Positions 1 to 9,277 of a DNA stretch of 64,000 nt are shown here, piece by piece; the stretch's first letter is position 1; every line of letters starts with the position of its first letter. Source of the DNA: Alcanivorax quisquiliarum. GTDB lineage: Bacteria; Pseudomonadota; Gammaproteobacteria; Pseudomonadales; Alcanivoracaceae. Location: assembly GCF_023051175.1 (NCBI RefSeq), contig NZ_JALKII010000005.1, positions 186,001 through 250,000 on the forward strand, in the 5' to 3' direction. Both the position numbers and the translations under genes were made by a program. A model generated the notes under the pieces. It did not search any database. It saw only the letters and a program-made list of their open reading frames with translations, and was not told the DNA's origin.

Positions 1-965
1 CCCGCCGTGGCGGGCTGTTCGGCAGGCGCCGCACACGCGAGCTGGTGCGCGGGCTCTATATGTGGGGCGGCGTCGGCCGGGGCAAGACCTACCTGATGGA
101 TGTGTTCTTCGAGGCGCTGCCGTTCCCCGACAAGCGGCGCATGCACTTCCACCGCTTCATGCAGCACGTGCACCAGCAGATGCGTGCCCGTCAAGGACAA
201 AAAAATCCACTGGTGGCGATCGCCCGTGATTTCGCCCGCAACGTGCGGGTGCTATGTTTCGACGAGTTTTTCGTCACCGACATCACCGATGCCATGATCC
301 TGGCCACGGTGCTGGAATCACTGTTCGCCGAAGGCGTGACACTGGTGGCGACCTCGAACATCGAACCGGACGGCCTCTACCGCGACGGCTTGCAGCGCGC
401 GCGCTTTCTGCCAGCCATCGAGCTTCTGAAAACGCATACAGAGGTGCTCAACGTGGATGGCGGCACCGATTATCGGCTGCGGCTGCTGGAGCAGGCAGAG
501 CTGTACTGCTGCCCGCTGGGAGCAAGCGCCGACCGGTTCCTGGCAGAACGCTTCAAGACCCTCGAAGCGGAACAGGCGCGGCACCGCGAGCAGGTAGACC
601 TGGACGTGGAAGGCCGCGTGATCCGCGCCGAACGGGTAAGCGATGGCGTCGCCTGGTTCGAGTTCCGGTCGCTGTGCGACGGGCCGCGTTCGCAGACCGA
701 TTACATCGAGCTGGCGCGGGAGTTTCATACGGTGCTGCTGGCTAATGTAGAGCGCATGAGCGTGGTAACAGATGACATCGCGCGGCGCTTCATCAATATG
801 GTCGATGAGTTTTATGACCGTGGCGTCAAGCTCATCATCACCGCTGAAACACCCATCGAAGATCTGTACAGCGGCGGCCGGCTGGAGTTCGAGTTTGATC
901 GCACCCGGAGCCGATTGCTGGAAATGCAATCCAGAGAATACCTGATGCGCGAACATCGCGCCTGA
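1..965 (+). CDS. zapE: Cell division ATPase ZapE (AFG1-like), 5' end missing
   Basis: The reading frame is open to the left edge (codons start at base 3), so the N-terminus lies outside the window; about 320 residues are visible. The P-loop GGVGRGKT follows LYMW and Walker B is VLCFDEFF, the classic AFG1/ZapE pair. The family is a cytoplasmic AAA-type ATPase that associates with the FtsZ ring in gammaproteobacteria. The conserved SNIEPDGLY segment (a sensor-like region) is present and the C-terminus looks complete. It ends 58 bases before the acyl-CoA dehydrogenase, with no clear terminator between. A GTG at 45 is an internal codon, not a credible start, because it lies immediately before the P-loop. 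Confidence 0.9.
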   Translation, partial: RRGGLFGRRRTRELVRGLYMWGGVGRGKTYLMDVFFEALPFPDKRRMHFHRFMQHVHQQMRARQGQKNPLVAIARDFARNVRVLCFDEFFVTDITDAMILATVLESLFAEGVTLVATSNIEPDGLYRDGLQRARFLPAIELLKTHTEVLNVDGGTDYRLRLLEQAELYCCPLGASADRFLAERFKTLEAEQARHREQVDLDVEGRVIRAERVSDGVAWFEFRSLCDGPRSQTDYIELAREFHTVLLANVERMSVVTDDIARRFINMVDEFYDRGVKLIITAETPIEDLYSGGRLEFEFDRTRSRLLEMQSREYLMREHRA

Positions 966-1023
966 GCCCGTTTTCTGGCAGCCGGCACTGCCGGCCCCGG
1001 CAAGAACCTGACAGGAGACCGAT

Positions 1024-2166
1024 ATGATCCCGCGCACATTGTTCACATCCGATCATGAAACCTTTCGTGATACCGTTCGCCGCTTCCTGGAAAACGAAGC
1101 CGTGCCCCATCACGAACAATGGGAAAAAGACGGCCAGGTGCCCGCCGAACTGTGGCGCAAGGCCGGCGAGCAGGGTTTTCTCTGCCCCATGGTGGCCGAA
1201 GAATACGGCGGCATCGGTGCGGATTTCCTCTACAGTGTAGTGGTCAGTGAAGAAATCGCCCGCCTGGGCCTGACCGGCATCGGCTGGGGCCTGCACACGG
1301 ATATTGTCGCGCCTTATATCGAGCACTACGGCTCGGAAGAGCAAAAGCAGAAATACCTGCCGAAGATGGTGACTGGCGAAACCATCACCGCTATCGCCAT
1401 GTCCGAGCCGGCGGCTGGCTCCGATCTGCAAGGCATCAAGACCACCGCACAGAAAGATGGCGACCACTACATCATCAACGGCTCCAAGACATTTATCACC
1501 AACGGCCAGAACGCCGATCTGGTGATCGTAGTGGCGAAAACCGATCCTACCAAAGGCGCCAAAGGCACCAGCCTGTTCCTGGTCGAAGCCGGCACACCGG
1601 GCTTCCAGAAAGGCACCAACCTGAACAAGATCGGCATGAAAGCTCAGGATACTTCCGAGCTGTTTTTCCAGGATGTACGTGTGCCGGCAGATGCGCTGCT
1701 CGGGCAGGAAGGCATGGGCTTTATCTACCTCATGCAGGAGCTGCCACAAGAGCGCCTGAATATTGCCGTCAACGCCATTGCCATGGCCGAAAGTGCACTG
1801 GAACACACCATCACCTACGTCAAAGAGCGCAAGGCATTTGGCCGCAGCGTGGCGGAATTCCAGAACACCCAATTCAAACTGGCCGAGATGCACACTGAAG
1901 TGGAAGCCGCACGGGTCTATCTGGACCGCTGCATCGAACTGCACTTGCAGAAAAAACTCGACGTGCCGACCGCCGCTGCCGTGAAATACTTCACCACCGA
2001 TCTGCAGTGCAAGGTCATTGACGAATGCCTGCAATTACACGGTGGCTACGGCTATATGTGGGAGTACCCGATTGCACGCATGTTTGCGGATGCGCGTGTG
2101 CAGCGGATTTATGGTGGTACGAATGAGATTATGAAGAGCATTATTTCTCGCGCCATCCTGTCGTAA
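1024..2166 (+). CDS. Acyl-CoA dehydrogenase
   Basis: A 380-residue flavoprotein of the usual acyl-CoA dehydrogenase length. It oxidises an acyl-CoA to the trans-2-enoyl-CoA with FAD and passes electrons to ETF. Visible landmarks are the first family signature AMSEPAAGSDL, the FAD-binding region around ITNG, the helix ERKAFGRSVAEFQ, LHGGYGY, and the C-terminal RIYGGTNEIM, where the glutamate is the usual catalytic base position. The start is ATG, with AGGAGA a few bases upstream. Substrate (fatty, branched-chain or other acyl-CoA) cannot be assigned from sequence alone. It stands alone, followed by a hairpin and then IS debris, so context does not refine the role. Confidence 0.9.
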   Translation: MIPRTLFTSDHETFRDTVRRFLENEAVPHHEQWEKDGQVPAELWRKAGEQGFLCPMVAEEYGGIGADFLYSVVVSEEIARLGLTGIGWGLHTDIVAPYIEHYGSEEQKQKYLPKMVTGETITAIAMSEPAAGSDLQGIKTTAQKDGDHYIINGSKTFITNGQNADLVIVVAKTDPTKGAKGTSLFLVEAGTPGFQKGTNLNKIGMKAQDTSELFFQDVRVPADALLGQEGMGFIYLMQELPQERLNIAVNAIAMAESALEHTITYVKERKAFGRSVAEFQNTQFKLAEMHTEVEAARVYLDRCIELHLQKKLDVPTAAAVKYFTTDLQCKVIDECLQLHGGYGYMWEYPIARMFADARVQRIYGGTNEIMKSIISRAILS

Positions 2167-2174
2167 AGCTTGTA

Positions 2175-2210
2175 ACAGCGTGCGGGCCGATAGCCTGCAC
2201 GCTGTTCTTC
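2175..2210 (+). terminator. Probable terminator of the acyl-CoA dehydrogenase gene
   Basis: A 9-bp perfect stem, ACAGCGTGC (2175-2183) with GCACGCTGT (2197-2205), lies 8 bases after the stop codon. The following TCTTCCC is only moderately T-rich, so intrinsic termination may be weak. Confidence 0.6.
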
Positions 2211-2237
2211 CCTTCCCAGAAAAGGCTACGGTGAGTT

Positions 2238-2450
2238 CAACCGGTCAGCGCAACTACTTCCTTCTCTTCCTCCACCCGCCGTAACTTGCGTTTCAGTTCC
2301 TGAATCTTACTCTGTTCCGGGGTCAGCGCCTCACCTTTTTGTGGCGCCTTGCCTGAGCGCTCGGCTCGAAGCCTGCGCACCCGATACTCCGTGATTTACC
2401 AACACCCATGGCCTCGCAGGCCGCTTCAGGGCTTCTGTTATATCTTGTTC
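2238..2450 (-). pseudogene. IS3-family OrfA transposase remnant, frameshifted
   Basis: Read on the minus strand, this encodes AACEAMGVGKS (from about 2440) and, in a shifted frame, RVRRLRAERSGKAPQK then LTPEQSKIQELKRKLRRVEE, ending at a stop at 2238-2240. This order (helix-turn-helix GVGKS, WVRRLR-like segment, TPEQ..IRELRKKL leucine-zipper stretch) is that of IS3-family OrfA. The frame changes near the GKS codons, apparently a one-base loss, the N-terminal part is missing and no OrfB follows, so it is dead. It marks the left border of the CRISPR-Cas island. Confidence 0.75.
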
Positions 2451-2958
2451 ATCCCAGAGGCTTGCACCGGAAATGTGAACTGTGCACACTTAATGCCATC
2501 ACACAATAAAAAGGGAACACATCAGGCCAAGGACCATGGCTGCGTCAGCGTTGCAGCATCTCCCCCTGAATCTGTCCCCACTAACGGTATACCGATTTAT
2601 CGGCTGTCTACTTCGGTGTGCGCGTGCTTTGGCTATCCGCTCGCACTGATTCCGGGGTTTGAAAAATAATAGGTTACCGGGGACTCCGTTTGTATTCTGG
2701 TTTTCCCGCTATTAAATCGAGATTTTCTAACGTTAAACGAACAGTTTTCGTTTTGAGAACGATTTGCGTTTGACGGGGCGGTAGCGTGCCTGGTGAATGG
2801 TTGTGCGGCGCCAAACAGGTGCTGGCGCCGTGTGCGTGTAATGGAGCTGCCAAGCACTGGTATAGCAGCGATGAGTTGGCAGAGCTCAAGTCCCCGCGAC
2901 AGCTGTAACTATTGCTGAGTGAAAGCAGTATGCCTGGAAATAAAATAGGAGCTGTTTA
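2451..2958. other. Non-coding stretch upstream of cas3
   Basis: About 500 bases with no convincing gene. Open frames here are short and have no family features. It contains a palindromic stretch near 2585-2603 (CGGTATACCG followed by CCGATTTATCGG) and an AT-rich part at 2660-2770 that could hold the cas3 promoter and its control elements. I cannot pick a convincing -35/-10 pair. Confidence 0.5.
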
Positions 2959-5637
2959 GTGACTTACCGGCTTTATTGGGGAAAGGCAAAGCCAGGCGCA
3001 AAAGGTCCAAGTTGTCACCTCCTGTCGTGGCACAGTCTTGATGTCGCGGCGGTCGGCTGGCACCTCCTCGCGCCTGATAAACCATTGACCCAAATCCTTT
3101 CTGCCCGGCTTGATATGTCGCCCGGACAGCTACGTCGTTTTTTTGTATTCCTTCTCGGGCTGCATGATCTGGGTAAATTTTCTCGTACTTTTCAGAGTTT
3201 GGCACGGCCTGAGGGGGTGGAGTTGGCGGCTCCCCTTGAGCGCTATGAATACACTGTACGGCATGATCGCCTCGGGATGTTGCTCTGGCGTAAATGCTGG
3301 CTCGACTGGCTGGACGAAGGGGTACTGCGCTGGCCGGAAGTTGCTCTTGATCGTGGGCAAAGGCAGCGGCGGCGTAATGCAATCAAAGCGTTGATGAACC
3401 CTTTCTTTGGGCACCATGGCCAGCCTGTCGAAGCGGACCAGCTCCGTCTGGAGGTTTTCTTCGGCTCAGACGAGCACGTCAGTGATGTGGAGTCAGCGAA
3501 GTTCTTCGTTGCTGAGTGGGCAGACTTGATTGCTATCGATTGGCCTATCGAGCAGCTGTTATCGGAAGAGTGGCTGGCATCTTTCCTGTCGCTGAGCTGG
3601 ACAATTTCGGGGTGGGCGACACTCAGCGACTGGCTGGGCTCCAACCAAGAGCACTTTCACTACTGTCAGGATCGGATATCACTGACCGAGTATTGGCAGC
3701 GTTGCGCTTTGCCCAGAGCGGAAGCGGCGTTGAGAGAGACAGGGTTCTTCCAGCCCCTTACGCCGCTGCCATACGACGGCCTTGGGGCTTGGTTCGACGA
3801 TCCTGAAGTTGTACCGACGCCGTTGCAGAAAGAGGCTGAGTCATTACCAATACCGTCCGGCCCTCAACTTTTCATACTTGAGGACGTAACGGGAGCGGGC
3901 AAGACAGAAGCCGCCTGTATACTGGCTCAACGCCTGTTGGCCGCCGGCCACTCTGAGGGGCTTTATTTCGCCTTGCCTACCATGGCGACCTCCAATGCCA
4001 TGTATGAGCGGCTTGGCTCCTTGCATCGGCGTTTCTATACACCTGAGTCCAACCCCTCGTTCGTGTTGGCTCATGGTGCCAGCCGCCTGAACGAATCCTT
4101 CTCGGCGGCCATCGACAATGCGCAGCCGTACGATCTTGATTATGGCCCCGGTGAAGCCTCTGCCACAGCTCAATGCAATCGCTGGCTTGCCGATTCCCGC
4201 AAGAAGGCACTGTTGGCGGAGGTTGGGGTGGGCACTATCGATCAAGCGTTAATGGGAGTCCTGCCGTTTCGTCATCAGTCTCTGAGGCTCTTCGGGCTGA
4301 CCCGCAAGATACTGATCGTTGACGAGGTGCATGCCTATGACCACTACATGCAGGCGCTGCTCGGCAGACTGTTGAGTCATCACGCCCGCCAGGGCGGCAG
4401 TGCTGTTTTGCTGACGGCTACCTTGCCGCAGGCGATGCGGCAGGCGTTGGTGGCAGCTTGGCAGGCAGGGCTGAATCTGCCTCCGGGTTCCCTTGAATGC
4501 CGTGATTTTCCGCTCTTAACCCAGATTTCCGGCGCGGCCGTTCGTGAAGTTTCTCTTGAATCGCGTCCCGAGGTATCGCGAGAGGTCGGTGTGGAATGGT
4601 TGGCCGACGAGCAGCAGGCGATCGATATTGTCATGCAAGCTGTGGAGGCCGGTGAGTGCATTGCTTGGGTGCGCAACACAGTGGATGACGCTATCCGTGC
4701 TTACGAGGCGATTCGGGAGCGCCATCCGCAGCCTGAGCGGTGCCTGCTGTTCCATAGCCGCTTCGCCATGCTGGATCGTCAGCGCATCGAATCCGATGTT
4801 CTCCGTCGCTTGGGCAAGACGTCTGCGTTTGATGTTCGCAAGGGGCAAGTGATTGTAAGTACTCAAGTCTTTCAGGAGTCGCTTGATTGCGACGTTGATC
4901 TGATGATCAGCGACCTTGCGCCTGTTGATCTCCTGATTCAGCGCGCGGGGAGGCTGCAGCGTCACCAGCGTGGGCCGCGCCGCCCGCCCCTGCTGCGAGT
5001 GCTGGCCCCGGAGTGGTCGGAAGATCCGGATGCGCAGTGGCTGAAGCGCGCACTGCCCGGTACCCAAGCGGTCTATCGAGACACGTCTCTCCTATGGCTG
5101 ACCCAGCGTGTACTCCGGCGCCTCAAGGCGATTCGCATGCCGGAGGAGGCGCGTGCACTCATCGAGTCCGTTTATGGCGCTGTGGTCGACGAGGTGCCGG
5201 ATGACTTGCATGAGGCGCGTTTCGAGCAGCGAGGCTTGCAGAAAATCGCCGGGTCCAGAGCTTTTTACAGCGCACTGGAGCTGGAGGCTGGATATGTCTG
5301 GGATCGCCACAAGTGGCAGGAGGAGCAAGAGATCGGTACTCGGTTGATTGATGAGCCGACGGTCAATGTGGCGTTACTCAAGCGCGACGCTGCGGGCGCC
5401 TTGGCGTTATGGGCCGAGGGTGAGCGCCATGCCGAGATGTTGAGCCAGATCAAGCTGCGTCAGAGCCAGGCCAGGAAGCTGGCGGAGCTGCCCGCCAGAT
5501 ATCTCGACCAATGGGAGGTCTTGCAGGAAGGCTATAAGGCGCTGCGTTTCGTGCAGCCCTGGTTGGCCGAGGAGGATGCCGAGGTGACTTATGACAAGGT
5601 TCTTGGATGTCTGTTTGAGCGGCCGGCGGAAGCATAG
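2959..5637 (+). CDS. cas3: Type I-E CRISPR nuclease-helicase Cas3
   Basis: An 892-residue Cas3 with an N-terminal HD nuclease fused to an SF2 helicase. HD-domain residues are H25 and D28 (WHSLD), H69-D70 (GLHDLGK), a further His in the VRHD segment and GHHG. Helicase motifs follow in order: Walker A TGAGKTEA near residue 310, DEVHAYD near 455, TATLP near 485, and motif VI QRAGRLQRH near 660. After Cascade binds target DNA, Cas3 nicks, unwinds and degrades the displaced strand. The start is a GTG, with AGGAG seven bases upstream. It leads the cas locus and is separated from cas8e by 172 bases, as in E. coli, where cas3 is often expressed apart from Cascade. Nothing suggests inactivation. Confidence 0.95.
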   Translation: MTYRLYWGKAKPGAKGPSCHLLSWHSLDVAAVGWHLLAPDKPLTQILSARLDMSPGQLRRFFVFLLGLHDLGKFSRTFQSLARPEGVELAAPLERYEYTVRHDRLGMLLWRKCWLDWLDEGVLRWPEVALDRGQRQRRRNAIKALMNPFFGHHGQPVEADQLRLEVFFGSDEHVSDVESAKFFVAEWADLIAIDWPIEQLLSEEWLASFLSLSWTISGWATLSDWLGSNQEHFHYCQDRISLTEYWQRCALPRAEAALRETGFFQPLTPLPYDGLGAWFDDPEVVPTPLQKEAESLPIPSGPQLFILEDVTGAGKTEAACILAQRLLAAGHSEGLYFALPTMATSNAMYERLGSLHRRFYTPESNPSFVLAHGASRLNESFSAAIDNAQPYDLDYGPGEASATAQCNRWLADSRKKALLAEVGVGTIDQALMGVLPFRHQSLRLFGLTRKILIVDEVHAYDHYMQALLGRLLSHHARQGGSAVLLTATLPQAMRQALVAAWQAGLNLPPGSLECRDFPLLTQISGAAVREVSLESRPEVSREVGVEWLADEQQAIDIVMQAVEAGECIAWVRNTVDDAIRAYEAIRERHPQPERCLLFHSRFAMLDRQRIESDVLRRLGKTSAFDVRKGQVIVSTQVFQESLDCDVDLMISDLAPVDLLIQRAGRLQRHQRGPRRPPLLRVLAPEWSEDPDAQWLKRALPGTQAVYRDTSLLWLTQRVLRRLKAIRMPEEARALIESVYGAVVDEVPDDLHEARFEQRGLQKIAGSRAFYSALELEAGYVWDRHKWQEEQEIGTRLIDEPTVNVALLKRDAAGALALWAEGERHAEMLSQIKLRQSQARKLAELPARYLDQWEVLQEGYKALRFVQPWLAEEDAEVTYDKVLGCLFERPAEA

Positions 5638-5809
5638 AGCGGCCACCCTCTGGGAAAGGATAGATTACGGGCACCTAGTGGTGCATTCCTCGAAGACTGG
5701 CTTCCACGGATGGCGGAGTGGGAGTGGATCTGCGTCAGAGTTGCTCTGCGTGTGGCGGGCAGTCTGTTGATTAATCTTTGGATTTGGTTGGTTGCAAAAA
5801 GGAGATAGC
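5638..5809 (+). promoter_or_regulatory. cas3-cas8e intergenic region, possible Cascade promoter
   Basis: A gap of 172 bases in an operon whose other genes mostly touch or overlap. It contains a small hairpin, GCACC-TAGT-GGTGC (5671-5684), and becomes AT-rich toward the cas8e start. A separate promoter for the Cascade genes is plausible by position, but no consensus promoter stands out. Confidence 0.35.
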
Positions 5810-7492
5810 GTGAACCTGACCGAAAGAAGCTGGCTACCCATGCGAGCCAAAGACGGGGCGAGTATCTATTGTTCTCCGTCAGCTCTTGCTGATCCGAGCA
5901 TCCTCGATTTGGATTTGCCACGAGCCGATTTTCAGGGCGCGGCCTACCAATTTCTGATCGGGCTGTTACAGACGGCTCTTCCGCCCAGAAGTCACGATGA
6001 TTGGTTGGATCGATACCTGGAGCCTCCGACGGTCGAGGAGCTGGCAGACGCTTTCTCTCCTTTGGCAGCTGCGTTCGAACTGGAGGGCGACGGGCCGCGC
6101 TTCATGCAGGATCTCGATCCTCTTGAGGAAGTCAATTCCGCACCGGTGACGGGGTTACTGATCGACTCTCCCGGGGGCAACGGCCTTAAAAAAAATATTG
6201 ATCATTTCATTAAGCGGGATCGCATTGAGGCCCTGTGCCCAGATTGTGCAGCAATTGCCCTGTTTACCATGCAGATCAATGCACCAGCGGGTGGCACGGG
6301 ATACCGCGTGAGCTTGCGGGGTGGTGGGCCGCTCACGACGCTGGTATTGCCTGAGCGTGCGGATGCCACACTCTGGCAACGGCTTTGGCTGAATGTCATG
6401 CCGATGGCTTCGGTGGCTGGCCCAAGCGGGCGTAGTGTCGAAGCCAGGCCCGAGGACGACACGCTCTTTCCCTGGATGGGGCCAACTCGCGTCAGTGACA
6501 AGAAGGGCGCCGTTGTGACGCCTGACGAGATGCATCCTTTGCATCCGTACTGGGCTATGCCACGCCGTTTCCGCCTGCTGTTCGAAGACGGCTCATGCCG
6601 GTGTGATCTGTGCGGGCGAGAAGCGACACGCTTTGTTCGGGATATCCGGGCCAAGAATTATGGCGCCAATTATGATGGCTCTTGGTTGCATCCTTTGACA
6701 CCCTACCGGCAAGACCCCAAGAAGCCGAACGAGCCGCCGCTCTCACAGAAAGGCCAGCCTGGTGGGTTGGGTTACCGGCACTGGTCGCATCTGGTGCTGC
6801 AGGATGCGAAATCGAGCGGCGCTCTGCCAGCCGCCGTCGTGCATGACTATCTGCACGGCAAGCTCCCGACGAGCGAAGAGGCTTACCGTGAAGGAGATAC
6901 CAGCCAGAGGCTGCTGAATCAGGTGCGTCTGTGGGCCTTCGGCTACGACATGGACAACATGAAGCCACGCTGCTGGTATGGCGTCGAGATGCCGCTGATA
7001 GCCGTCTCACCCAAACACGAGGAAATATTCAGGAGCTGGGTGCAAGCTTTTACCGAACTTGCGCGCCAGGTCGCCTGGATGCTGCGCAACCAGATAAAAG
7101 GCGCCTGGTTTTCCCGCCCTGCCGATGTCAAGGGTGACATGAGCAGCATTGATGAGCAGCTGTACGACGCGACTGAGGCCGCTTTCTTTCGAAGCTTGTT
7201 TGAACTGCATGCCGCTCTTCAGAACGGGCAAGGCGTTCACATGCCTTCTCAGGTCGCTAAAAGCTGGTATGGCGATTTGCGGCGAGAGTCGCTGCGCTTG
7301 TTCGAACTTCTGACACTCAGCGGCCCGCATGAAGAGCTGGATATGCGCCGTATTATCAAGGCAAGGAGAAACCTTTTGGCATGGCTCTCTGGACGAAGCA
7401 AGGGGAGCAAGGTGATCCAGCAATTTGCAAAAGAGGGGGGCTTTAGCCTAACGGCTGGCCAAAAAAGTAAAGCAACGGAGGGGATCTCATGA
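5810..7492 (+). CDS. casA: Cascade large subunit Cas8e (Cse1/CasA)
   Basis: A 560-residue large subunit of the type I-E surveillance complex. In this family it reads the PAM, stabilises the R-loop and recruits Cas3. Family landmarks include the N-terminal LTERSWLP, the TGLLIDSPGGNGLKKN segment and a loop ending in KNYGANYDGSW. Two CxxC pairs, C143/C146 and C265/C268, are placed to form a zinc site. I chose GTG at 5810 because GGAG sits at 5801-5804 and the resulting N-terminus matches the family; an in-frame TTG at 5792 would place that ribosome site inside the gene. It overlaps cse2 by four bases (ATGA). Confidence 0.93.
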   Translation: MNLTERSWLPMRAKDGASIYCSPSALADPSILDLDLPRADFQGAAYQFLIGLLQTALPPRSHDDWLDRYLEPPTVEELADAFSPLAAAFELEGDGPRFMQDLDPLEEVNSAPVTGLLIDSPGGNGLKKNIDHFIKRDRIEALCPDCAAIALFTMQINAPAGGTGYRVSLRGGGPLTTLVLPERADATLWQRLWLNVMPMASVAGPSGRSVEARPEDDTLFPWMGPTRVSDKKGAVVTPDEMHPLHPYWAMPRRFRLLFEDGSCRCDLCGREATRFVRDIRAKNYGANYDGSWLHPLTPYRQDPKKPNEPPLSQKGQPGGLGYRHWSHLVLQDAKSSGALPAAVVHDYLHGKLPTSEEAYREGDTSQRLLNQVRLWAFGYDMDNMKPRCWYGVEMPLIAVSPKHEEIFRSWVQAFTELARQVAWMLRNQIKGAWFSRPADVKGDMSSIDEQLYDATEAAFFRSLFELHAALQNGQGVHMPSQVAKSWYGDLRRESLRLFELLTLSGPHEELDMRRIIKARRNLLAWLSGRSKGSKVIQQFAKEGGFSLTAGQKSKATEGIS

Positions 7493-8160
7493 ATGAAGCG
7501 ACGGCCGTTGAAACAGTCAGTGAAGCCCGACCGGTACCGGAAGAGCGGCTGCTTGCCATTAGTAGGGACGAAGCCTTCCAGGTGCGTTGCTGGTGGCAGC
7601 GTCTGACCTTGCCGGCAGCAGAGCTGAAGCACTTCAGCGATGCGCCCCCATGGCCAAAGGGCGTGCGGGCCACACTCCGGCGTTGTGATGCCACGGAGGC
7701 TGCCATGCTGACCGAAGGTTTTCGGCTGCTATGGCACAGGTTGCCAGCACCTCAAGGGGAAAGTGACAAACAACGCAATCATCGGCTGCAAACCTGGGCG
7801 TCTATCGCGCTGGTGCTGGCTGAGGTCAGGGCCGAAAGCCCCGGTGCCACTTTAGGTGGCGAGCTCGGCAAAGAGAAGAACAAAACAGGGAAACCTCATA
7901 TGAGCGAGCTGCGCTTCCAGCGTTTGCTGGCCTGCCGCACGCCAGGGGAGCTGGTTACACACCTGCGCCGCGCATTGGCGCTGATCGACAAGAGAGGCGT
8001 CAGTACGGTCTACCTGGCCGATAACATTGCCCTTTGGTGGGCTGAAAGATGGCGTGAGTCCCAAGGTTGGGCAGCTAGCCGACCGTCACAACGTCTGGCT
8101 TTTCAATGGGCCAATGACTACTTCGGCGCTCGACTCCAATACCAGCACGATAACGATTGA
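7489..8160 (+). CDS. casB: Cascade small subunit Cse2 (CasB)
   Basis: A 223-residue, mostly helical protein occupying the Cse2 position between cas8e and cas7e. Two copies normally form the belly of Cascade and stabilise the displaced non-target strand. The C-terminal part has the family pattern RFQRLLACR...LRRALALI followed by LADNIALW and FQWANDYF. The start ATG overlaps the cas8e stop (ATGA), so the two are translationally coupled. At 223 residues it is longer than the roughly 160-residue E. coli protein, mainly through its N-terminal 60 residues and a Lys/Asn-rich linker. Confidence 0.9.
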   Translation: MNEATAVETVSEARPVPEERLLAISRDEAFQVRCWWQRLTLPAAELKHFSDAPPWPKGVRATLRRCDATEAAMLTEGFRLLWHRLPAPQGESDKQRNHRLQTWASIALVLAEVRAESPGATLGGELGKEKNKTGKPHMSELRFQRLLACRTPGELVTHLRRALALIDKRGVSTVYLADNIALWWAERWRESQGWAASRPSQRLAFQWANDYFGARLQYQHDND

Positions 8161-8195
8161 TCGAACACTCTATTACGAACAGGGAAAACTGACAC

Positions 8196-9269
8196 ATGAG
8201 CCACTTTATCCAACTGCATCTGCTGACCTCCTATCCGCCGGCCAATCTTAATCGTGACGACCTGGGCCGCCCCAAGACCGCCATTATGGGGGGCGCCAAG
8301 CGCCTTCGCGTCTCTTCCCAGAGCCTCAAACGCGCGTGGCGCACCTCGGCGCTGTTCGAAGAGGCCGTCGGTCAGCATCGTGGCTACCGCACCAAGCGTA
8401 TCGGCATCGAGGCCAAACTGCGCCTGATCGAGAAAGGGGTAAAGGAGAAGGATGCGCAGGAGTGGGCAATCGACATCGCCAAAGTCTTCGGCGAGGTGGC
8501 CAAGGGCGAGCTGGAAACCAGGCAGCTCGCGCATATCGGCCCTGAAGAGCAGGCCGCGGTCGATGCGTTGGTCGATACCCTTGCCAGGGAAAATCGGTCG
8601 CCTGAAAAAGAAGATCTGGGCTTGTTGCGCCATAAACCTACCGCTGCCGATATCGCTTTGTTTGGCCGCATGCTGGCCGCTGTGCCTGAGTTCAACGTGG
8701 AGGCGGCCTGCCAAGTGGCACATGCCATCACCGTGCATGCTGCTGAAGTGGAAGACGACTATTTCACTGCCGTGGACGATCTCAATACGGGCAATGAGCA
8801 TCGCGGTGCCGCCCACGTCGGTGAGGCCGGTTATGGGGCGGGGTTGTTCTACAGTTATGTCTGTATCGATCGTAACCAACTTGTGGAAAACCTGAAGGGA
8901 GACACAGAGCTTGCCGACAGAGCGATTGTCGCTCTGGCTGAGGCGGCAGCAAGAACCTCGCCCAAGGGTAAGCAGAACAGTTTCGGCTCCCGTGCGCATG
9001 CCAGTTACCTGCTTGCCGAAAAAGGCGAGCAGCAGCCCCGCTCGCTGTCAGTGGCATTCTTGCGGCCGGTCAGCGGGCAGGACCAGGCCGTGGAAGCCAT
9101 CGAACGGCTGGAAAAGCAGGCCAAGGCTTTCGATGGCGCTTATGGCGCCGGTGCTGATCGGCGCTTCGTCGTGGCCGCCGAGCCGGGCTATCGCGGTCCA
9201 CTGCTTGAAGGCAAGGTGGCGCAAGGGAGCCTGGCAGAGCTGGTGGAATTCCTTAAAGCCGACCAATGA
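8196..9269 (+). CDS. casC: Cascade backbone subunit Cas7e (CasC/Cse4)
   Basis: A 357-residue Cas7e. Six copies normally coat the crRNA spacer in type I-E Cascade. The N-terminus FIQLHLLTSYPPANLNRDD and the GGAKRLRVSSQSLKRAWR segment are diagnostic of the family (RNA-binding RRM core). The HRGAAHVGEAGYGAGLFYSYV strip is the central domain, and KQNSFGSRAHASY lies near the C-terminal third. It begins after a 35-base gap with a GGGA-type ribosome site. The stop is immediately followed by the ribosome site of cas5e. Confidence 0.95.
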   Translation: MSHFIQLHLLTSYPPANLNRDDLGRPKTAIMGGAKRLRVSSQSLKRAWRTSALFEEAVGQHRGYRTKRIGIEAKLRLIEKGVKEKDAQEWAIDIAKVFGEVAKGELETRQLAHIGPEEQAAVDALVDTLARENRSPEKEDLGLLRHKPTAADIALFGRMLAAVPEFNVEAACQVAHAITVHAAEVEDDYFTAVDDLNTGNEHRGAAHVGEAGYGAGLFYSYVCIDRNQLVENLKGDTELADRAIVALAEAAARTSPKGKQNSFGSRAHASYLLAEKGEQQPRSLSVAFLRPVSGQDQAVEAIERLEKQAKAFDGAYGAGADRRFVVAAEPGYRGPLLEGKVAQGSLAELVEFLKADQ

Positions 9270-9277
9270 GGTGCGTA

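Noticed and set aside
838-2034. 398-residue minus-strand open frame opposite the acyl-CoA dehydrogenase
   Set aside because: High-GC antisense shadow; the plus strand has a full family match.
2349-2669. 106-residue plus-strand open frame between the IS3 relic and cas3
   Set aside because: Overlaps the antisense IS3 fragment, has no ribosome site and no recognisable features.
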